DNA of 64,000 nucleotides, from NCBI RefSeq assembly GCF_013364195.1, contig NZ_CP054918.1, forward strand, positions 7,305,001 through 7,369,000, in the 5' to 3' direction. A program made the position numbers and the translations under genes. Below, in pieces: positions 24,219 to 33,273 of this stretch. The stretch is from Streptomyces sp. NA04227. GTDB lineage: Bacteria; Actinomycetota; Actinomycetes; Streptomycetales; Streptomycetaceae. Numbering within the stretch: the stretch's first letter is position 1; every line of letters begins with the position of its first letter. The notes under the pieces are model-generated. The model did no database searches. It was not told where the DNA came from and saw only the letters and a program-made list of their open reading frames with translations.

Positions 24219-24791
24219 TCAGCCGAGCGTCATGCTGTAGCGGACCTCGGTGATCGGGACCCCGTCCACCATGTCCACTTGCTCGGCACCGTCGGCCATC
24301 AGTCCCGCGCGTTCGTAGAAGCGCCGGGCCCGGAGGTTGCCTGCCAGGACCCACAGGCGCAGATGTGCGTAGCCCGCGTCCGCGCAGTGCGTGACGCAGT
24401 GCTGGAGGAGGAGTCGTCCGAGGCCGGTGGAGAGCTGCTCTGGGTCTGCGTAGAGGGCGTACAACTCGCTGTCGGGCGAGGTGGATTGGGAGGTGGATTG
24501 GGCCCGAGTGACGGTGTGGGCGGGGGTCGGCCGGGGCGCTTCCTCCTCGCGGAAAGGACCCCAGCAGGCCCAGCCCGCGATACGGCCCTGGCGTACGGCC
24601 ACCATGTTCCGTACGGACGGCGGCTGCCGCGCGAGCAGTCGGCGCCGGGCCTCGGCGTCCTGTGCGGGGTCGAGTGCGTCGAGGTGGGACTGCGGCATGA
24701 GGCCCGCGTAGGCATGGCGCCAGCCGTCGACGCGAAGCGCGCCGACCGCCTCGCAGTCGGCCTCGGTCATCGGCCGTACCCGGGTCTCCAT
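24219..24791 (-). CDS. GNAT family N-acetyltransferase
   Basis: This 190-residue protein has the GNAT core: VRPMTEADCEAVGAL at the N-terminus, the acetyl-CoA loop LYALYADPEQLSTGLGRLLLQH (with the Q/R-x-x-G-x-G/A loop in the form STGLGR) and the LRLWVLAGNLRARRFYERAG segment. The substrate is unknown. A linker insertion before the central strand contains QSTSQSTS, encoded by a perfect 12-bp tandem duplication (24478-24501). ATG 24791 is preceded by TACGAT with a 7-nt gap, so a leaderless transcript is likely; upstream starts lie inside or before that box. Confidence 0.88.
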   Translation of the reverse strand: METRVRPMTEADCEAVGALRVDGWRHAYAGLMPQSHLDALDPAQDAEARRRLLARQPPSVRNMVAVRQGRIAGWACWGPFREEEAPRPTPAHTVTRAQSTSQSTSPDSELYALYADPEQLSTGLGRLLLQHCVTHCADAGYAHLRLWVLAGNLRARRFYERAGLMADGAEQVDMVDGVPITEVRYSMTLG

Positions 24792-24995
24792 GCGCCGCAT
24801 CGTAGTCGGCAGGGCCGTTGACCTGCGGTGGACCGTCCTGCGGGGTGGGCGGACCGGCGGCCGTCGGTGAGGGAGGGCGGACGGCCCGGGCATCGGCCGG
24901 AGAACTGCACAGGCACATTGTCAGTGGTGTGCGTCACAGTTGTCTGAGGAGTGGGCGCCGAGCCGGACGCCCGTGACCGACCTAGGGAAACCGTG

Positions 24996-25997
24996 ATGAC
25001 GTACGCGATTCAGGCCGAGGGCCTGGCCAAGAGATTCAAGGAGACGCAGGCGCTGGCCGGAGTCGATCTGGCGGCGCGTACCGGCAGTGTGCTCGCTCTG
25101 CTGGGTCCGAACGGTGCGGGCAAGACCACGGCGGTCCGCGTCTTCGCCACCCTGATCAGACCTGATGGCGGCCGTGCCACGGTCCTCGGGCACGACGTGG
25201 TGCGCGAGCCGGGACTGGTGCGCGCGGCGATCGGTCTGACCGGGCAGTACGCGGCGGTCGACGAGAACCTGACCGGTACCGAGAACCTGCTGATGATCGG
25301 GCGACTGCTCGCCATGCCCCGCCGCGAGGCGAAGGCGCGGGCGGCCGAACTCCTCGACCGGTTCCAGCTCTCGGACGCGGCGGGCCGTGCGGTGAAGACC
25401 TACTCGGGCGGCATGCGGCGGCGGCTCGACCTGGCCGCCAGCCTGGTGGGCAGGCCGCAGATCCTGTTCCTCGACGAGCCGACGACCGGTCTCGACCCGC
25501 ACAGCCGCGGCGAGGTCTGGGACATGCTGCGCGGTCTGGTGGCCGAAGGCGTGACGGCGCTGCTCACCACCCAGTACCTGGAGGAGGCCGACAAGCTCGC
25601 GGACGACGTGGTGGTGATCGACAAGGGCCGGGTGATCGCCGAGGGCACGCCCGACGAACTGAAGTCGGCCGTCGGCGGGCAGGTGCTCCAACTTCGGCCC
25701 GCCGACGCGGCGGACCTGCCCGCCGTGCAGGCGCTGGTGGCCGAGGCGGCCGGGCGGCAGACGCAGACCGAGGGCGAGTTGATCACCGTCCCGGTCACCG
25801 ACGCGGCGCTGATGCCCGCGATCGTGCGGCGGCTCGACCGGGAGGGCATCGCGGTCAGCGAACTGGCCCTGCGGCGCTCCTCCCTGGACGAGGTCTTCCT
25901 CGCCCTGACCGGTCACCGGGCCGAGCCCGAGTCCGCGAAGGGCGACGAAGACAGCCCCGACGACGCCGACTTCGAACGGGTGGGGAGCACCTCATGA
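24996..25997 (+). CDS. DrrA-type ABC exporter ATP-binding subunit
   Basis: This 333-residue ATPase has Walker A GPNGAGKTT (near residue 39), the signature YSGGMRRRLDLAASL, Walker B LFLDEPTTGLDP and the switch histidine region, followed by a C-terminal extension typical of the daunorubicin-resistance DrrA subfamily, which energises efflux of drugs or lipids. The frame begins earlier, but ATG 24996 (or GTG 24993) is preceded by AGGGA. Its stop overlaps the start of the permease gene by 4 nt (ATGA at 25994-25997). No antibiotic cluster is nearby, so the substrate is unknown. Confidence 0.93.
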   Translation: MTYAIQAEGLAKRFKETQALAGVDLAARTGSVLALLGPNGAGKTTAVRVFATLIRPDGGRATVLGHDVVREPGLVRAAIGLTGQYAAVDENLTGTENLLMIGRLLAMPRREAKARAAELLDRFQLSDAAGRAVKTYSGGMRRRLDLAASLVGRPQILFLDEPTTGLDPHSRGEVWDMLRGLVAEGVTALLTTQYLEEADKLADDVVVIDKGRVIAEGTPDELKSAVGGQVLQLRPADAADLPAVQALVAEAAGRQTQTEGELITVPVTDAALMPAIVRRLDREGIAVSELALRRSSLDEVFLALTGHRAEPESAKGDEDSPDDADFERVGSTS

Positions 25998-26803
25998 CCA
26001 CACAGTCCCTGTCCGCACCGCTCCGCAAGGGTGGCCGCGTCCCCCTGGGAGCCGGGATCCGGCAGACCGGCACCATGGCCTGGCGCAGCCTGGTCTCGGT
26101 CAAACACAATCCGCTCGAACTGGTCGACTACAGCATCACGCCGATCATGTTCGTCTTCCTCTTCACCTACGTCTTCGGCGGTCAGATGGCCGGAAGCCCC
26201 AAGGAGTACCTGCAGTACGCGCTGCCCGGCATCATCGTGCAGAACACGCTGTTCATGAGCATGTACACGGCCATGGCGCTCAACAGCGACCTGACCAAGG
26301 GCGTCTTCGACCGGCTGCGCAGTCTGCCGATCGCCCGCTCCGCCCCGCTCTTCGGCCGGATCACCGCCGACCTGGCCAAACAGCTCTGGGGAATGCTGCT
26401 GATGCTGGGCATCGGCGCGCTGCTCGGCTTCCGTATCCACGGCGGTGTCGGCGGCTTCGTGGGCGCCGCGCTGCTGCTCATGCTCTTCGCGGCGGCCGTG
26501 TCGTGGAGTGCGGTGCTCATCGGCATGCTGGCGGGCGACCCGGAGAAGGTCCAGGTCTTCGCCTTCACGCTGATCTTCCCGATCACCTTCACCAGCAGCG
26601 CGTTCGTACGGGTGGAGACCATGCCCGGCTGGCTGCAGGCGTGGGTCGACATCAACCCGGTCACGCATCTGTCCGACGCCTTCCGCGGACTGCTGCTCGG
26701 CGGCGAGGTGGGCAAGCCGGTGCTGTGGTCCCTGCTCTGGGCGGCCGCGATCGCCGCGGTCTTCATCCCCCTGGCGATGCGGGCGTACCGGGCCCGGGCC
26801 TGA
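25994..26803 (+). CDS. DrrB-type ABC-2 transporter permease
   Basis: This 269-residue permease has about six membrane segments and the ABC-2 signature region (FPITFTSSAFVRVETMPGWLQ followed by NPVTHLSDAFRG) characteristic of DrrB-like daunorubicin exporters. It is coupled to the ATPase gene by a 4-nt overlap, and together they would form a homodimeric-type exporter. A bidirectional hairpin follows at 26871-26905. Confidence 0.93.
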   Translation: MTTQSLSAPLRKGGRVPLGAGIRQTGTMAWRSLVSVKHNPLELVDYSITPIMFVFLFTYVFGGQMAGSPKEYLQYALPGIIVQNTLFMSMYTAMALNSDLTKGVFDRLRSLPIARSAPLFGRITADLAKQLWGMLLMLGIGALLGFRIHGGVGGFVGAALLLMLFAAAVSWSAVLIGMLAGDPEKVQVFAFTLIFPITFTSSAFVRVETMPGWLQAWVDINPVTHLSDAFRGLLLGGEVGKPVLWSLLWAAAIAAVFIPLAMRAYRARA

Positions 26804-26870
26804 GCGCGGGAGGCGGATCCGGAAGTTCAGAATGAAGGAGGCGCCCGGAGCTGGTCGTAGGCACAGCGAG

Positions 26871-26905
26871 GCGGGGCGGACCGAGTGTGCGCCGGTCCGC
26901 CCCGC
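26871..26905. terminator. Bidirectional terminator between drrB-type gene and secreted hydrolase
   Basis: A perfect 13-bp stem GCGGGGCGGACCG/CGGTCCGCCCCGC with a 9-nt loop lies between convergent genes. Confidence 0.85.
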
Positions 26906-26932
26906 AGCCGCTCAAGTCCCGGCTGGGATGAG

Positions 26933-28492
26933 CTAGTTGCGGCCGAGCAGGGCGTGCAGCGAGGCCCCGCGAGTGGCCGACTTGGTGAGTTTCTGCGGCT
27001 TCGGGTCGGGTTGCCGCTCGCAGTACGCGTCGGCCGGGCCCTCGGCTCTCGGTACCGCGCCCGTGTCCAGGTACTTGCTCAAGTACCCGTCCAGGCAACT
27101 GCTTCCGCTGAGCGTGATGCCGTGGTTTCCGCCGCCCTGTTCGACGACGAAACTCGACCGGCCGAGCGCCCGGTGCAAGGTGGCGCCGCCCTCGTACGGC
27201 GTGGCGGCGTCGTCGGTGGCCTGGAAGAGCAGGACCGGCGGGAGGCGGTCGTTGCGGACGTCCGTCGGCGTCAGCGACTCGGTGGGCCAGAAGGCACAAG
27301 GAGCGTTGTACCAGGCGTTGTTCCAGGTGGAGAAGGGCGCCTTGTCGTGGACGGCCCGGTTGTCGGCCCGCCACACGTTCCAGTCGCGCGGCCAGGGCGC
27401 GTCCCGGCACTGCACCGCCGCATAGATGCTGTAGCCGTTGTCGCCCGCGGTGTCGACGGCGCCCAGCTTCTCGTACGCGGCGACCAGCGGCTCGGGCTTC
27501 TTGTCGTTCACATACGCGGCGAAGGCCTTGGCCAGGTCGGGCCAGTAGCCGTCGAAGTACCCGCCGGGCAGGAAGGTGTCCTCCAGCTCGCCGCCGCCGA
27601 CCCGGCCGCCCGCCGGGTTCTCGGTCACCGCCTCCCGCATCCGCGACCACTTGGCGCCGACCTCGGCCGGGTCGGTGCCGAGGCGGTACGTGGCGTCGTG
27701 CCGCGCGACCCAGGCGAGGAAGGCCTCGTGGCGGGCGTTGAAGGCGATGTCCTGGTCGAGGTTGTCGCGGTACCAGACGCCGGTCGGGTCGACGATCGAG
27801 TCGAGCACCATCCGGCGCACCCGCTCCGGGTGGAGCTTGGCGTAGACGGCGCCGAGATAGGTGCCGTAGGAGTAGCCGAAGTAGTTGATCTTCGAGACGC
27901 CGAGGGCACGGCGGATGGCGTCCACGTCCTGTGCCGCGCTGACCGTGTCGATGTACGGCAGCACGTCCCGGTACTTCTTGCCGCAGGCCTCGGCGAAGCC
28001 GCGGGCCCGGTCCAGGTTGGCGTGCTCCACCACCGGGCGGTCCGGGATGCTCGGTGGGCGCACCGGGTCGAAGTGCCCGGGCGAACAGTTGAGGGCCGGG
28101 CTGGACTTGCCCACACCGCGCGGGTCGAAGCCGATGACGTCGTACTGCGCGGCCGTCTTCGCGGGCAGCGAGTCCGCCACGAAGCCCGCCAGCGCGAGTC
28201 CGCTGCCGCCCGGTCCGCCGGGGTTGACCAGCAGCGGGCCCTGGGACTTCGCGGCGGTGTGCTCGATCCGGGACAGGGCGAGAGTGATCTGCCGCCCGCC
28301 GGGCCGGTCGTGGTCGAGCGGCACCTTGAGCGAGGCGCATTCGAGCCGGGGGTAGTTCTTGGTCGGGCACTTGGTCCAGGCGAGTCCGGCGGACCGGGGC
28401 TCCGTATCGGCGCTGGCCGAGTGCGGCAGGGCGGAGAGCATCCCGGCGACCGCCGCCGCGGCTCCGCACAGCGCGACTGCGCGTTTCTTCAT
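26933..28492 (-). CDS. Secreted alpha/beta-hydrolase, tripeptidyl-aminopeptidase type
   Basis: This 519-residue protein has a Sec-type signal peptide (KKRAVALCG, hydrophobic core, cleavage around ASA-DT near residue 29). The alpha/beta-hydrolase core has the oxyanion segment NPGGPGGSG, FDPRGVGKSS, the nucleophile Ser208 in YFGYSYGTY, an acid in FQATDDAATP and the histidine in GGGNHG. The C-terminal region matches the TAP-like domain of the Streptomyces SlpD/SlpE and tripeptidyl aminopeptidase group (family S33), which trims peptides outside the cell. GGAGG lies before ATG 28492. It is monocistronic and ends at a shared terminator. Confidence 0.92.
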   Translation of the reverse strand: MKKRAVALCGAAAAVAGMLSALPHSASADTEPRSAGLAWTKCPTKNYPRLECASLKVPLDHDRPGGRQITLALSRIEHTAAKSQGPLLVNPGGPGGSGLALAGFVADSLPAKTAAQYDVIGFDPRGVGKSSPALNCSPGHFDPVRPPSIPDRPVVEHANLDRARGFAEACGKKYRDVLPYIDTVSAAQDVDAIRRALGVSKINYFGYSYGTYLGAVYAKLHPERVRRMVLDSIVDPTGVWYRDNLDQDIAFNARHEAFLAWVARHDATYRLGTDPAEVGAKWSRMREAVTENPAGGRVGGGELEDTFLPGGYFDGYWPDLAKAFAAYVNDKKPEPLVAAYEKLGAVDTAGDNGYSIYAAVQCRDAPWPRDWNVWRADNRAVHDKAPFSTWNNAWYNAPCAFWPTESLTPTDVRNDRLPPVLLFQATDDAATPYEGGATLHRALGRSSFVVEQGGGNHGITLSGSSCLDGYLSKYLDTGAVPRAEGPADAYCERQPDPKPQKLTKSATRGASLHALLGRN

Positions 28493-28874
28493 GTGGCCTC
28501 CCGGAGTGGGGGGTTCGGAGCCGTGGGCACGGCCCTCGCCCGCATCGTCCCGGAAAGATCGTGATGAAGAGTCGCTTATCAGAGGAATTGGGGAGAGTTA
28601 AGCCATATGGCGGGAGCGTTCGCGGCGGGTCGTGGTGCGGGAGGCCCGAGGCGCGCGCCGTGCACGCTTTCCCATGGGGCGCCCACGAGCCCGAACCGGC
28701 TCGTCGGGGTGCGGTCTCCTGCCTCGGGGGGCGTGGTCTCATGCCGAAGGGGGCTTGTGGCGGAGCGGTCTCGGATCCGGGGGCGCGCTCTCGGGCTGGG
28801 CTGACCGAATCGAACTGATTGGATCGAGCTGACTGGATCGAACTGATCGGAACGAGCTGATCGGATAGAGCCGA
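28493..28874. other. 382-bp gap with promoter region and 14-bp repeat tract
   Basis: No supported gene lies here. The right half next to the hydrolase start should hold its promoter, though no clear -35/-10 pair stands out. The left end (28802-28871) is a 14-bp tandem repeat tract described separately. The middle contains only GC-rich sequence without dyads that stand out. Confidence 0.7.
28802..28871. repeat. Five degenerate 14-bp tandem repeats after the radical SAM gene
   Basis: Five contiguous 14-bp units (TGACCGAATCGAAC, TGATTGGATCGAGC, TGACTGGATCGAAC, TGATCGGAACGAGC, TGATCGGATAGAGC) share the consensus TGAYYGGATCGARC. The tract ends 3 bp from the stop of the radical SAM gene. It is less GC-rich than its surroundings and GATC-rich. 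Confidence 0.9.
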
Positions 28875-28878
28875 TCAG
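28857..28878 (-). terminator. Hairpin overlapping the radical SAM stop codon
   Basis: CTGATCGG and CCGATCAG form a perfect 8-bp stem with a 6-nt loop. The arm nearest the gene includes its stop codon, and the other arm lies in the 14-bp repeat tract. Confidence 0.5.
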
Positions 28879-29918
28879 ATCAGGCTGAGCTGGGTGGCTT
28901 CCTGCGCGGGCGCCGGTGCCTGTTCGGGAACGGTGGCGATCCGGCGAGCGAGCCCGGGGCGGTGGTTCGGGCCGATGCCGAACTCCTGGGCCAGTTCGTG
29001 TACTTGGCGGGTGATCCGGCGCTGGTACCACTTCGGTGCGTACGCACCCTCCGCGTACAGCCGCTCGTAGCGCCGGACCAGGTGCGGGTGGTGCCGGGCC
29101 AGCCAGGCCATGAACCACTCGCGGGCGCCGGGGCGCAGATGCAGGACGAGTGGTGTCACCGAGGTGGCGCCGGAGGCGGCGATGGCCCGCACCGTGGTGC
29201 GCAGTTGGTCGGGACGGTCGCCGAGGAACGGGATCACCGGCGCCATCAGGACGCCGCAGCCGATGCCGTTCTCGCTCAGTGTGCGGACCACGGCCAGCCG
29301 TCGCTCGGGTGCCGGAGTGCCGGGCTCGACCGTGCGCCACAGCTCCTGGTCGGTGAAGCCGACGGAGACCGAGATGCCGACATCGGTGACCCGTGAGGCC
29401 TCGCGCAGCAGTTCCAGGTCCCGCAGGATCAGCGTCCCCTTGGTGAGGATCGAGAAGGGGTTGGCGCGATCGCGCAGCGCGGCGATGATCCCGGGCATCA
29501 GTGCGTACCGGCCCTCCGCGCGCTGATAGCAATCGACATTCGTACCCATCGCGATGTGCTCACCGCGCCAGCGCGGCGAGGCCAGTTGACGGCGCAGCAG
29601 TTCGGGTGCGTTCACCTTGACCACGATCTGACTGTCGAAGCCGAGCCCGGTGTCCAGGTCCAGATAGCTGTGGGTCTTGCGGGCGAAGCAGTACACGCAG
29701 GCGTGTGTGCAGCCGCGATACGGGTTCACCGTCCACTCGAAGGGCATGCGCGAGGCGCCGGGCACCCGGTTCACGATCGAACGCGCCCTGATCTCGTGGA
29801 AGGTCACCCCGCGGAATTCGGGGGTGTCGAAGGTGCGGGTGGTGACCGCGTCCGCGCCGAACAGTGCGGCCTCCCGCTCCCGGTTCTGTGTCGTCGCCGT
29901 CAGGTTCTCCCAGCGCAT
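28875..29918 (-). CDS. Radical SAM protein, spore-photoproduct-lyase-like (Rv2578c family)
   Basis: This 347-residue protein has the radical SAM cluster motif CTHACVYC (CxxxCxxC) within NPYRGCTHACVYCFARKTHSYLD, cited only as a region near residue 67. The downstream barrel resembles DNA repair photolyase-type (SplB-like) proteins and the mycobacterial Rv2578c family. It would use S-adenosylmethionine radicals on an unknown, possibly DNA, substrate. ATG 29918 is preceded by GAGGAGGAG. A perfect SOS box lies 33 nt upstream over the promoter, supporting a damage-related role. Its tail is rich in Ala/Pro/Gln. Confidence 0.9.
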   Translation of the reverse strand: MRWENLTATTQNREREAALFGADAVTTRTFDTPEFRGVTFHEIRARSIVNRVPGASRMPFEWTVNPYRGCTHACVYCFARKTHSYLDLDTGLGFDSQIVVKVNAPELLRRQLASPRWRGEHIAMGTNVDCYQRAEGRYALMPGIIAALRDRANPFSILTKGTLILRDLELLREASRVTDVGISVSVGFTDQELWRTVEPGTPAPERRLAVVRTLSENGIGCGVLMAPVIPFLGDRPDQLRTTVRAIAASGATSVTPLVLHLRPGAREWFMAWLARHHPHLVRRYERLYAEGAYAPKWYQRRITRQVHELAQEFGIGPNHRPGLARRIATVPEQAPAPAQEATQLSLI

Positions 29919-29944
29919 GGCTCCTCCTCGGTGGCACTGCGCAG

Positions 29945-29962
29945 AGAATAGAACAAACGTTC
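29945..29962 (-). promoter_or_regulatory. SOS (LexA) box and -10 element for the radical SAM gene
   Basis: GAACAAACGTTC (29951-29962) matches the actinobacterial LexA core GAAC-N4-GTTC exactly. On the minus strand TATTCT (29945-29950) follows directly as a -10 element, 27 nt before the start codon. LexA binding here would block the promoter until DNA damage. Confidence 0.75.
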
Positions 29963-30054
29963 CCATGATCGTGCGACCCCGGTTTTGGTGTGTCGCGGCA
30001 CCAGTGGTTGGCTTGCCGCACCCCCCGCAGCAACTCACCTTGTAAGGAAGTGCC

Positions 30055-30498
30055 ATGGCGCAGGTCGAGGCCACCACCCAGCGGACCATCAAGGCCCAGC
30101 CCGACGACGTGTTCCGCGTGCTCGCCGACTACGCGGGCAGCCGCGAGTCGCTGCTGCCCGAGCAGTACAGCGAGTACGAGGTGCGCGAGGGCGGCAAGGG
30201 CGAGGGCACCCTCGTCCACTGGCGGCTCCAGGCCACCAGCAAGCGGGTGCGCGACTGCCTGCTCGAGGTCACCGAGCCCACCGAGGGTGAACTCGTCGAG
30301 AAGGACCGCAACTCCACGATGGTCACCACCTGGCGCGTCACTCCCGCCGGTGAGGGCGCCGCACGTGTCGTCGTCAACGCGGCGTGGAGCGGTGCGAGCG
30401 GCGTCGGCGGCTTCTTCGAGCGGACCTTCGCTCCCAAGGGTCTGAACCGGATCCACGACGAGGTCCTCGCCAAGCTCGCCGCGGCCACCGAGAAGTGA
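30055..30498 (+). CDS. SRPBCC family protein
   Basis: This 147-residue protein has the START/polyketide-cyclase-like fold: an N-terminal [20 protein letters not shown] segment, a central beta sheet, and a long C-terminal helix ([17 protein letters not shown]). Members bind hydrophobic ligands; many single-domain actinobacterial ones have no known role. AAGGAAG precedes the ATG. It is divergent from the radical SAM gene, so the SOS box region could in principle influence both. Confidence 0.87.
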   Translation: MAQVEATTQRTIKAQPDDVFRVLADYAGSRESLLPEQYSEYEVREGGKGEGTLVHWRLQATSKRVRDCLLEVTEPTEGELVEKDRNSTMVTTWRVTPAGEGAARVVVNAAWSGASGVGGFFERTFAPKGLNRIHDEVLAKLAAATEK

Positions 30499-30721
30499 AC
30501 CCCCGGGCGCCGTCGGCCGGTTGAGCCCGGCGGCGCCCTGGTGGTCATGCTCCACCCTCACCGGTTCGGGTGGTTTTCCCGAGGCTGTTCCTGTACGCCG
30601 TAGGGGTTCCCACCGGCGCCGATGCGCTCCGGCGCACTCCGGAGTGCGACCCGTCGCGCTTGCCTGCGGTTGTCGCGTAATGCGAGAAATGGGCGGCCAA
30701 GCGCGACGAGGGGAGCAATCT

Positions 30722-33109
30722 GTGGGGCAGACGACGCTGGCGGAGAACCCCGCCGTGGACGTACAGCCGTCCCCGGCGGGACCGCGGGAGCCCCTCGGCC
30801 CCCAGGCCGGAACCGGCGAACACGAGCTCGGCGCGGGCCGGGTACGCCTGGTCTTCCTCGGGCTGATGCTGGCGCTGCTGCTCGCCGCCCTCGACCAGAT
30901 GATCGTGGCCACCGCGCTGCCCAGGATCGTCGGCGAGCTGCACGGCCTGGACAAGATGTCCTGGGCCATCACCTCCTACCTGCTGACCTCCACCATCGGC
31001 CTGCCCGTCTACGGCAAGCTCGGCGACCTCTTCGGCCGCAAGTGGGTCTTCCAGTTCGCCATCGCGGTCTTCGTGGTCGGCTCCGCCCTCGCGGGCTGGT
31101 CGCGCACCATGGACCAGCTCATCGCCTTCCGCGCGCTGCAGGGCGTCGGCGCGGGCGGCCTGGTGATCGGCGTGCAGGCGATCATCGCGGACATCGTCCC
31201 GCCCCGCGAACGCGGCCGCTACATGGGCCTGATCGCGGCCGTCTTCGGTGTCGCCTCGGTCGCAGGGCCCCTGCTCGGCGGCTTCTTCACCGACCACGCG
31301 AGCTGGCGCTGGTGCTTCTACATCAACGTCCCCTTCGGCCTGGTGACCTTCGCGGTCGTCTCCGTCGTACTGAAACTCCCGCGTCCCAAGACCCGCCCGC
31401 GCCTCGACGTCCTCGGCACCCTCCTGATCGCCGCGCTCTCCAGTTGCCTTGTACTGCTCACCAGTTGGGGCGGCACCGAGTACGCCTGGGACTCGCGTGT
31501 GATCCTCGGGCTCGGCGCCGGAGCCCTCGTCTCCGCCGTGCTGTTCGTCGTGGTGGAGCACTTCGCCCCGGAACCGCTGATCCCGCTGCGCCTGTTCCGC
31601 GACTCGGTGTTCTGCGTGACCGGCCTCGTCGGAGCGGTCGTCGGCGTCGCGCTGTTCGGCGCCGCGAGCTATCTGCCCACCTTCCTGCAGATGGTGGACG
31701 GCGTCAGCGCCACCGAGTCCGGACTGCTGATGCTGCCGATGATGGCGGGCATCGTTGTCACCTCGATCGTCTCCGGACAACTCATCAGCCGCAGCGGCCG
31801 CTACCGCCTCTACCCGCTGCTCGGCTCGGTGCTCTCGGTCGTCGGCATGTGGCTCCTGTCCCGCATGGACGAGGACACCTCCCGGCTCGACTACAGCATC
31901 TGGATGGGCGTACTCGGCGCCGGTCTGGGCCTTGCCATGCCGGTCCTGGTACTCGCCGTGCAGAACTCGGTACGCCCGTCCGACCTGGGCACCGCCACCA
32001 GCGCCCACAACTACTTCCGCCAGATCGGCGGCAGCGTGGGCGCCGCCATCTTCGGCACCCTGTTCGCCGACCGGCTCGCCGACTCGCTCGCCGGACGGCT
32101 GCCCGCGGACGCGCAGCTCCCGGACCCCGAGTCGATCACCCCCGAACTCGTCCACTCCCTGCCGGCCGGGCTCCGCGACAGCTATATCGAGGCCTACGCC
32201 GAGGCCATGCCGCGGATCTTCCTGTACCTGGTGCCGGTGCTCGTACTCGGCCTGCTCATCTGCTGCTTCCTCAAGGAGAAACCGCTGGTGTCCCACCACA
32301 GCCCGACCGCCGCCGACACCGCCCCGATCCCGTCGGCCCGCACTCCGCTCGCCGGGTCCCCGGTCTGCGGCAGCGTCCAGCACTCCGACGGCACCGCGGT
32401 CGCCCACGCGGCGCTGACCCTCATCGATGTGACGGGACGGCAGATCGGACGCGGCGCGAGCGGGGACGACGGACGGTACGCCCTGTCCACGCCGGGCGCG
32501 GGCTCGTACGTACTCATCGCGGCGGCGGGCGGGCACCAGCCGCAGGCCGTCACCGTCACGGTGGGGGAGCGGCCGGTGGAACTCGACCTGGTGCTCGGCG
32601 GCGCGGGGCGGCTGGCCGGTCTGGTCCGCACCGCGGACGGCGCACAGGTACGCGAGGCCACCGTCACCCTGACCAATGTGCACGGCGAGGTGGTGGCCGC
32701 CACCCGTACCGGCGAGGACGGCAGTTACGCGCTGACCGAACTGGTGGCGGGCGAGTACACGCTCGCCGTGAGCGCGCCCGCCTTCCGTCCGGCCGCGCTC
32801 CCGGTCGCCGTGCAGGCGGCCCGCGAGACCCGGCAGGACGTCGAACTCGCGGGCGGCGCGGTGCTGCGAGGGACCGTACGGGCCACCGGCGGGCGGCCGG
32901 TCGAGGACGCCCGTGTGACGCTGCTCGACGCGGCCGGGAACGTGGTCGACACCCTGACCACCGGGGCCGACGGCGCCTTCCGGTTCACCGACCTGTCGTC
33001 GGGCGAGTACACGGTGATCGCCGCCGGATACCCGCCGGTCGCCACGGTGCTGCGCGTGGCGGGCGGAGTACGCGCGGAACGCGACGTACAGCTCGGCCAC
33101 GACGACTGA
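30722..33109 (+). CDS. MFS drug exporter with three carboxypeptidase-regulatory-like tail domains
   Basis: This 795-residue protein has an EmrB/QacA-type (DHA2) transporter with about 14 membrane segments at residues 40-525; the family motif is seen in [17 protein letters not shown] and [12 protein letters not shown] non-membrane tail of about 250 residues follows, built from three repeats of about 80 residues, each with a GxYxL...GxYxLxxxA pattern ([57 protein letters not shown]). These are carboxypeptidase-regulatory-like beta sandwiches, as in surface proteins. GTG 30722 has GGGGAG upstream; the frame continues further upstream without need. The tail side of the membrane and its partner are unknown. 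Confidence 0.9.
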   Translation: MGQTTLAENPAVDVQPSPAGPREPLGPQAGTGEHELGAGRVRLVFLGLMLALLLAALDQMIVATALPRIVGELHGLDKMSWAITSYLLTSTIGLPVYGKLGDLFGRKWVFQFAIAVFVVGSALAGWSRTMDQLIAFRALQGVGAGGLVIGVQAIIADIVPPRERGRYMGLIAAVFGVASVAGPLLGGFFTDHASWRWCFYINVPFGLVTFAVVSVVLKLPRPKTRPRLDVLGTLLIAALSSCLVLLTSWGGTEYAWDSRVILGLGAGALVSAVLFVVVEHFAPEPLIPLRLFRDSVFCVTGLVGAVVGVALFGAASYLPTFLQMVDGVSATESGLLMLPMMAGIVVTSIVSGQLISRSGRYRLYPLLGSVLSVVGMWLLSRMDEDTSRLDYSIWMGVLGAGLGLAMPVLVLAVQNSVRPSDLGTATSAHNYFRQIGGSVGAAIFGTLFADRLADSLAGRLPADAQLPDPESITPELVHSLPAGLRDSYIEAYAEAMPRIFLYLVPVLVLGLLICCFLKEKPLVSHHSPTAADTAPIPSARTPLAGSPVCGSVQHSDGTAVAHAALTLIDVTGRQIGRGASGDDGRYALSTPGAGSYVLIAAAGGHQPQAVTVTVGERPVELDLVLGGAGRLAGLVRTADGAQVREATVTLTNVHGEVVAATRTGEDGSYALTELVAGEYTLAVSAPAFRPAALPVAVQAARETRQDVELAGGAVLRGTVRATGGRPVEDARVTLLDAAGNVVDTLTTGADGAFRFTDLSSGEYTVIAAGYPPVATVLRVAGGVRAERDVQLGHDD

Positions 33110-33273
33110 CCGGGCCACCGAGCACGGCCGCGGCATCGGGTCCCACCTGCGTGCGACCCGCGTGCGCACCTTCGGCGGCCAATTCGCGTATTCCCGCCAC
33201 AGCAACCTGCCGCCCCCGTACGGTGGTTGTGGGCTCCGCAGATCTTGCGCCGCCCGGGGAAGGAGCCTTGGCC

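Noticed and set aside
24996..26803. DrrA/DrrB genes as the resistance part of an antibiotic cluster
   Set aside because: No polyketide, peptide synthetase or tailoring genes lie nearby; such exporters are common in core chromosome.
28802..28871. 14-bp repeats as a CRISPR array or replication origin iterons
   Set aside because: No spacers, no cas genes, and no replication genes nearby; the context is the end of a chromosomal gene.
28579..29532. Minus-strand frame translating the 14-bp repeat tract as a Ser/Phe/Gln-containing peptide
   Set aside because: It is out of frame with the radical SAM gene for most of its length and has no ribosome binding site or family pattern.
30672..30686. TCGC-N5-GCGA dyad before the MFS gene as an operator
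   Set aside because: Only 4-bp arms; expected often by chance in such GC-rich sequence.
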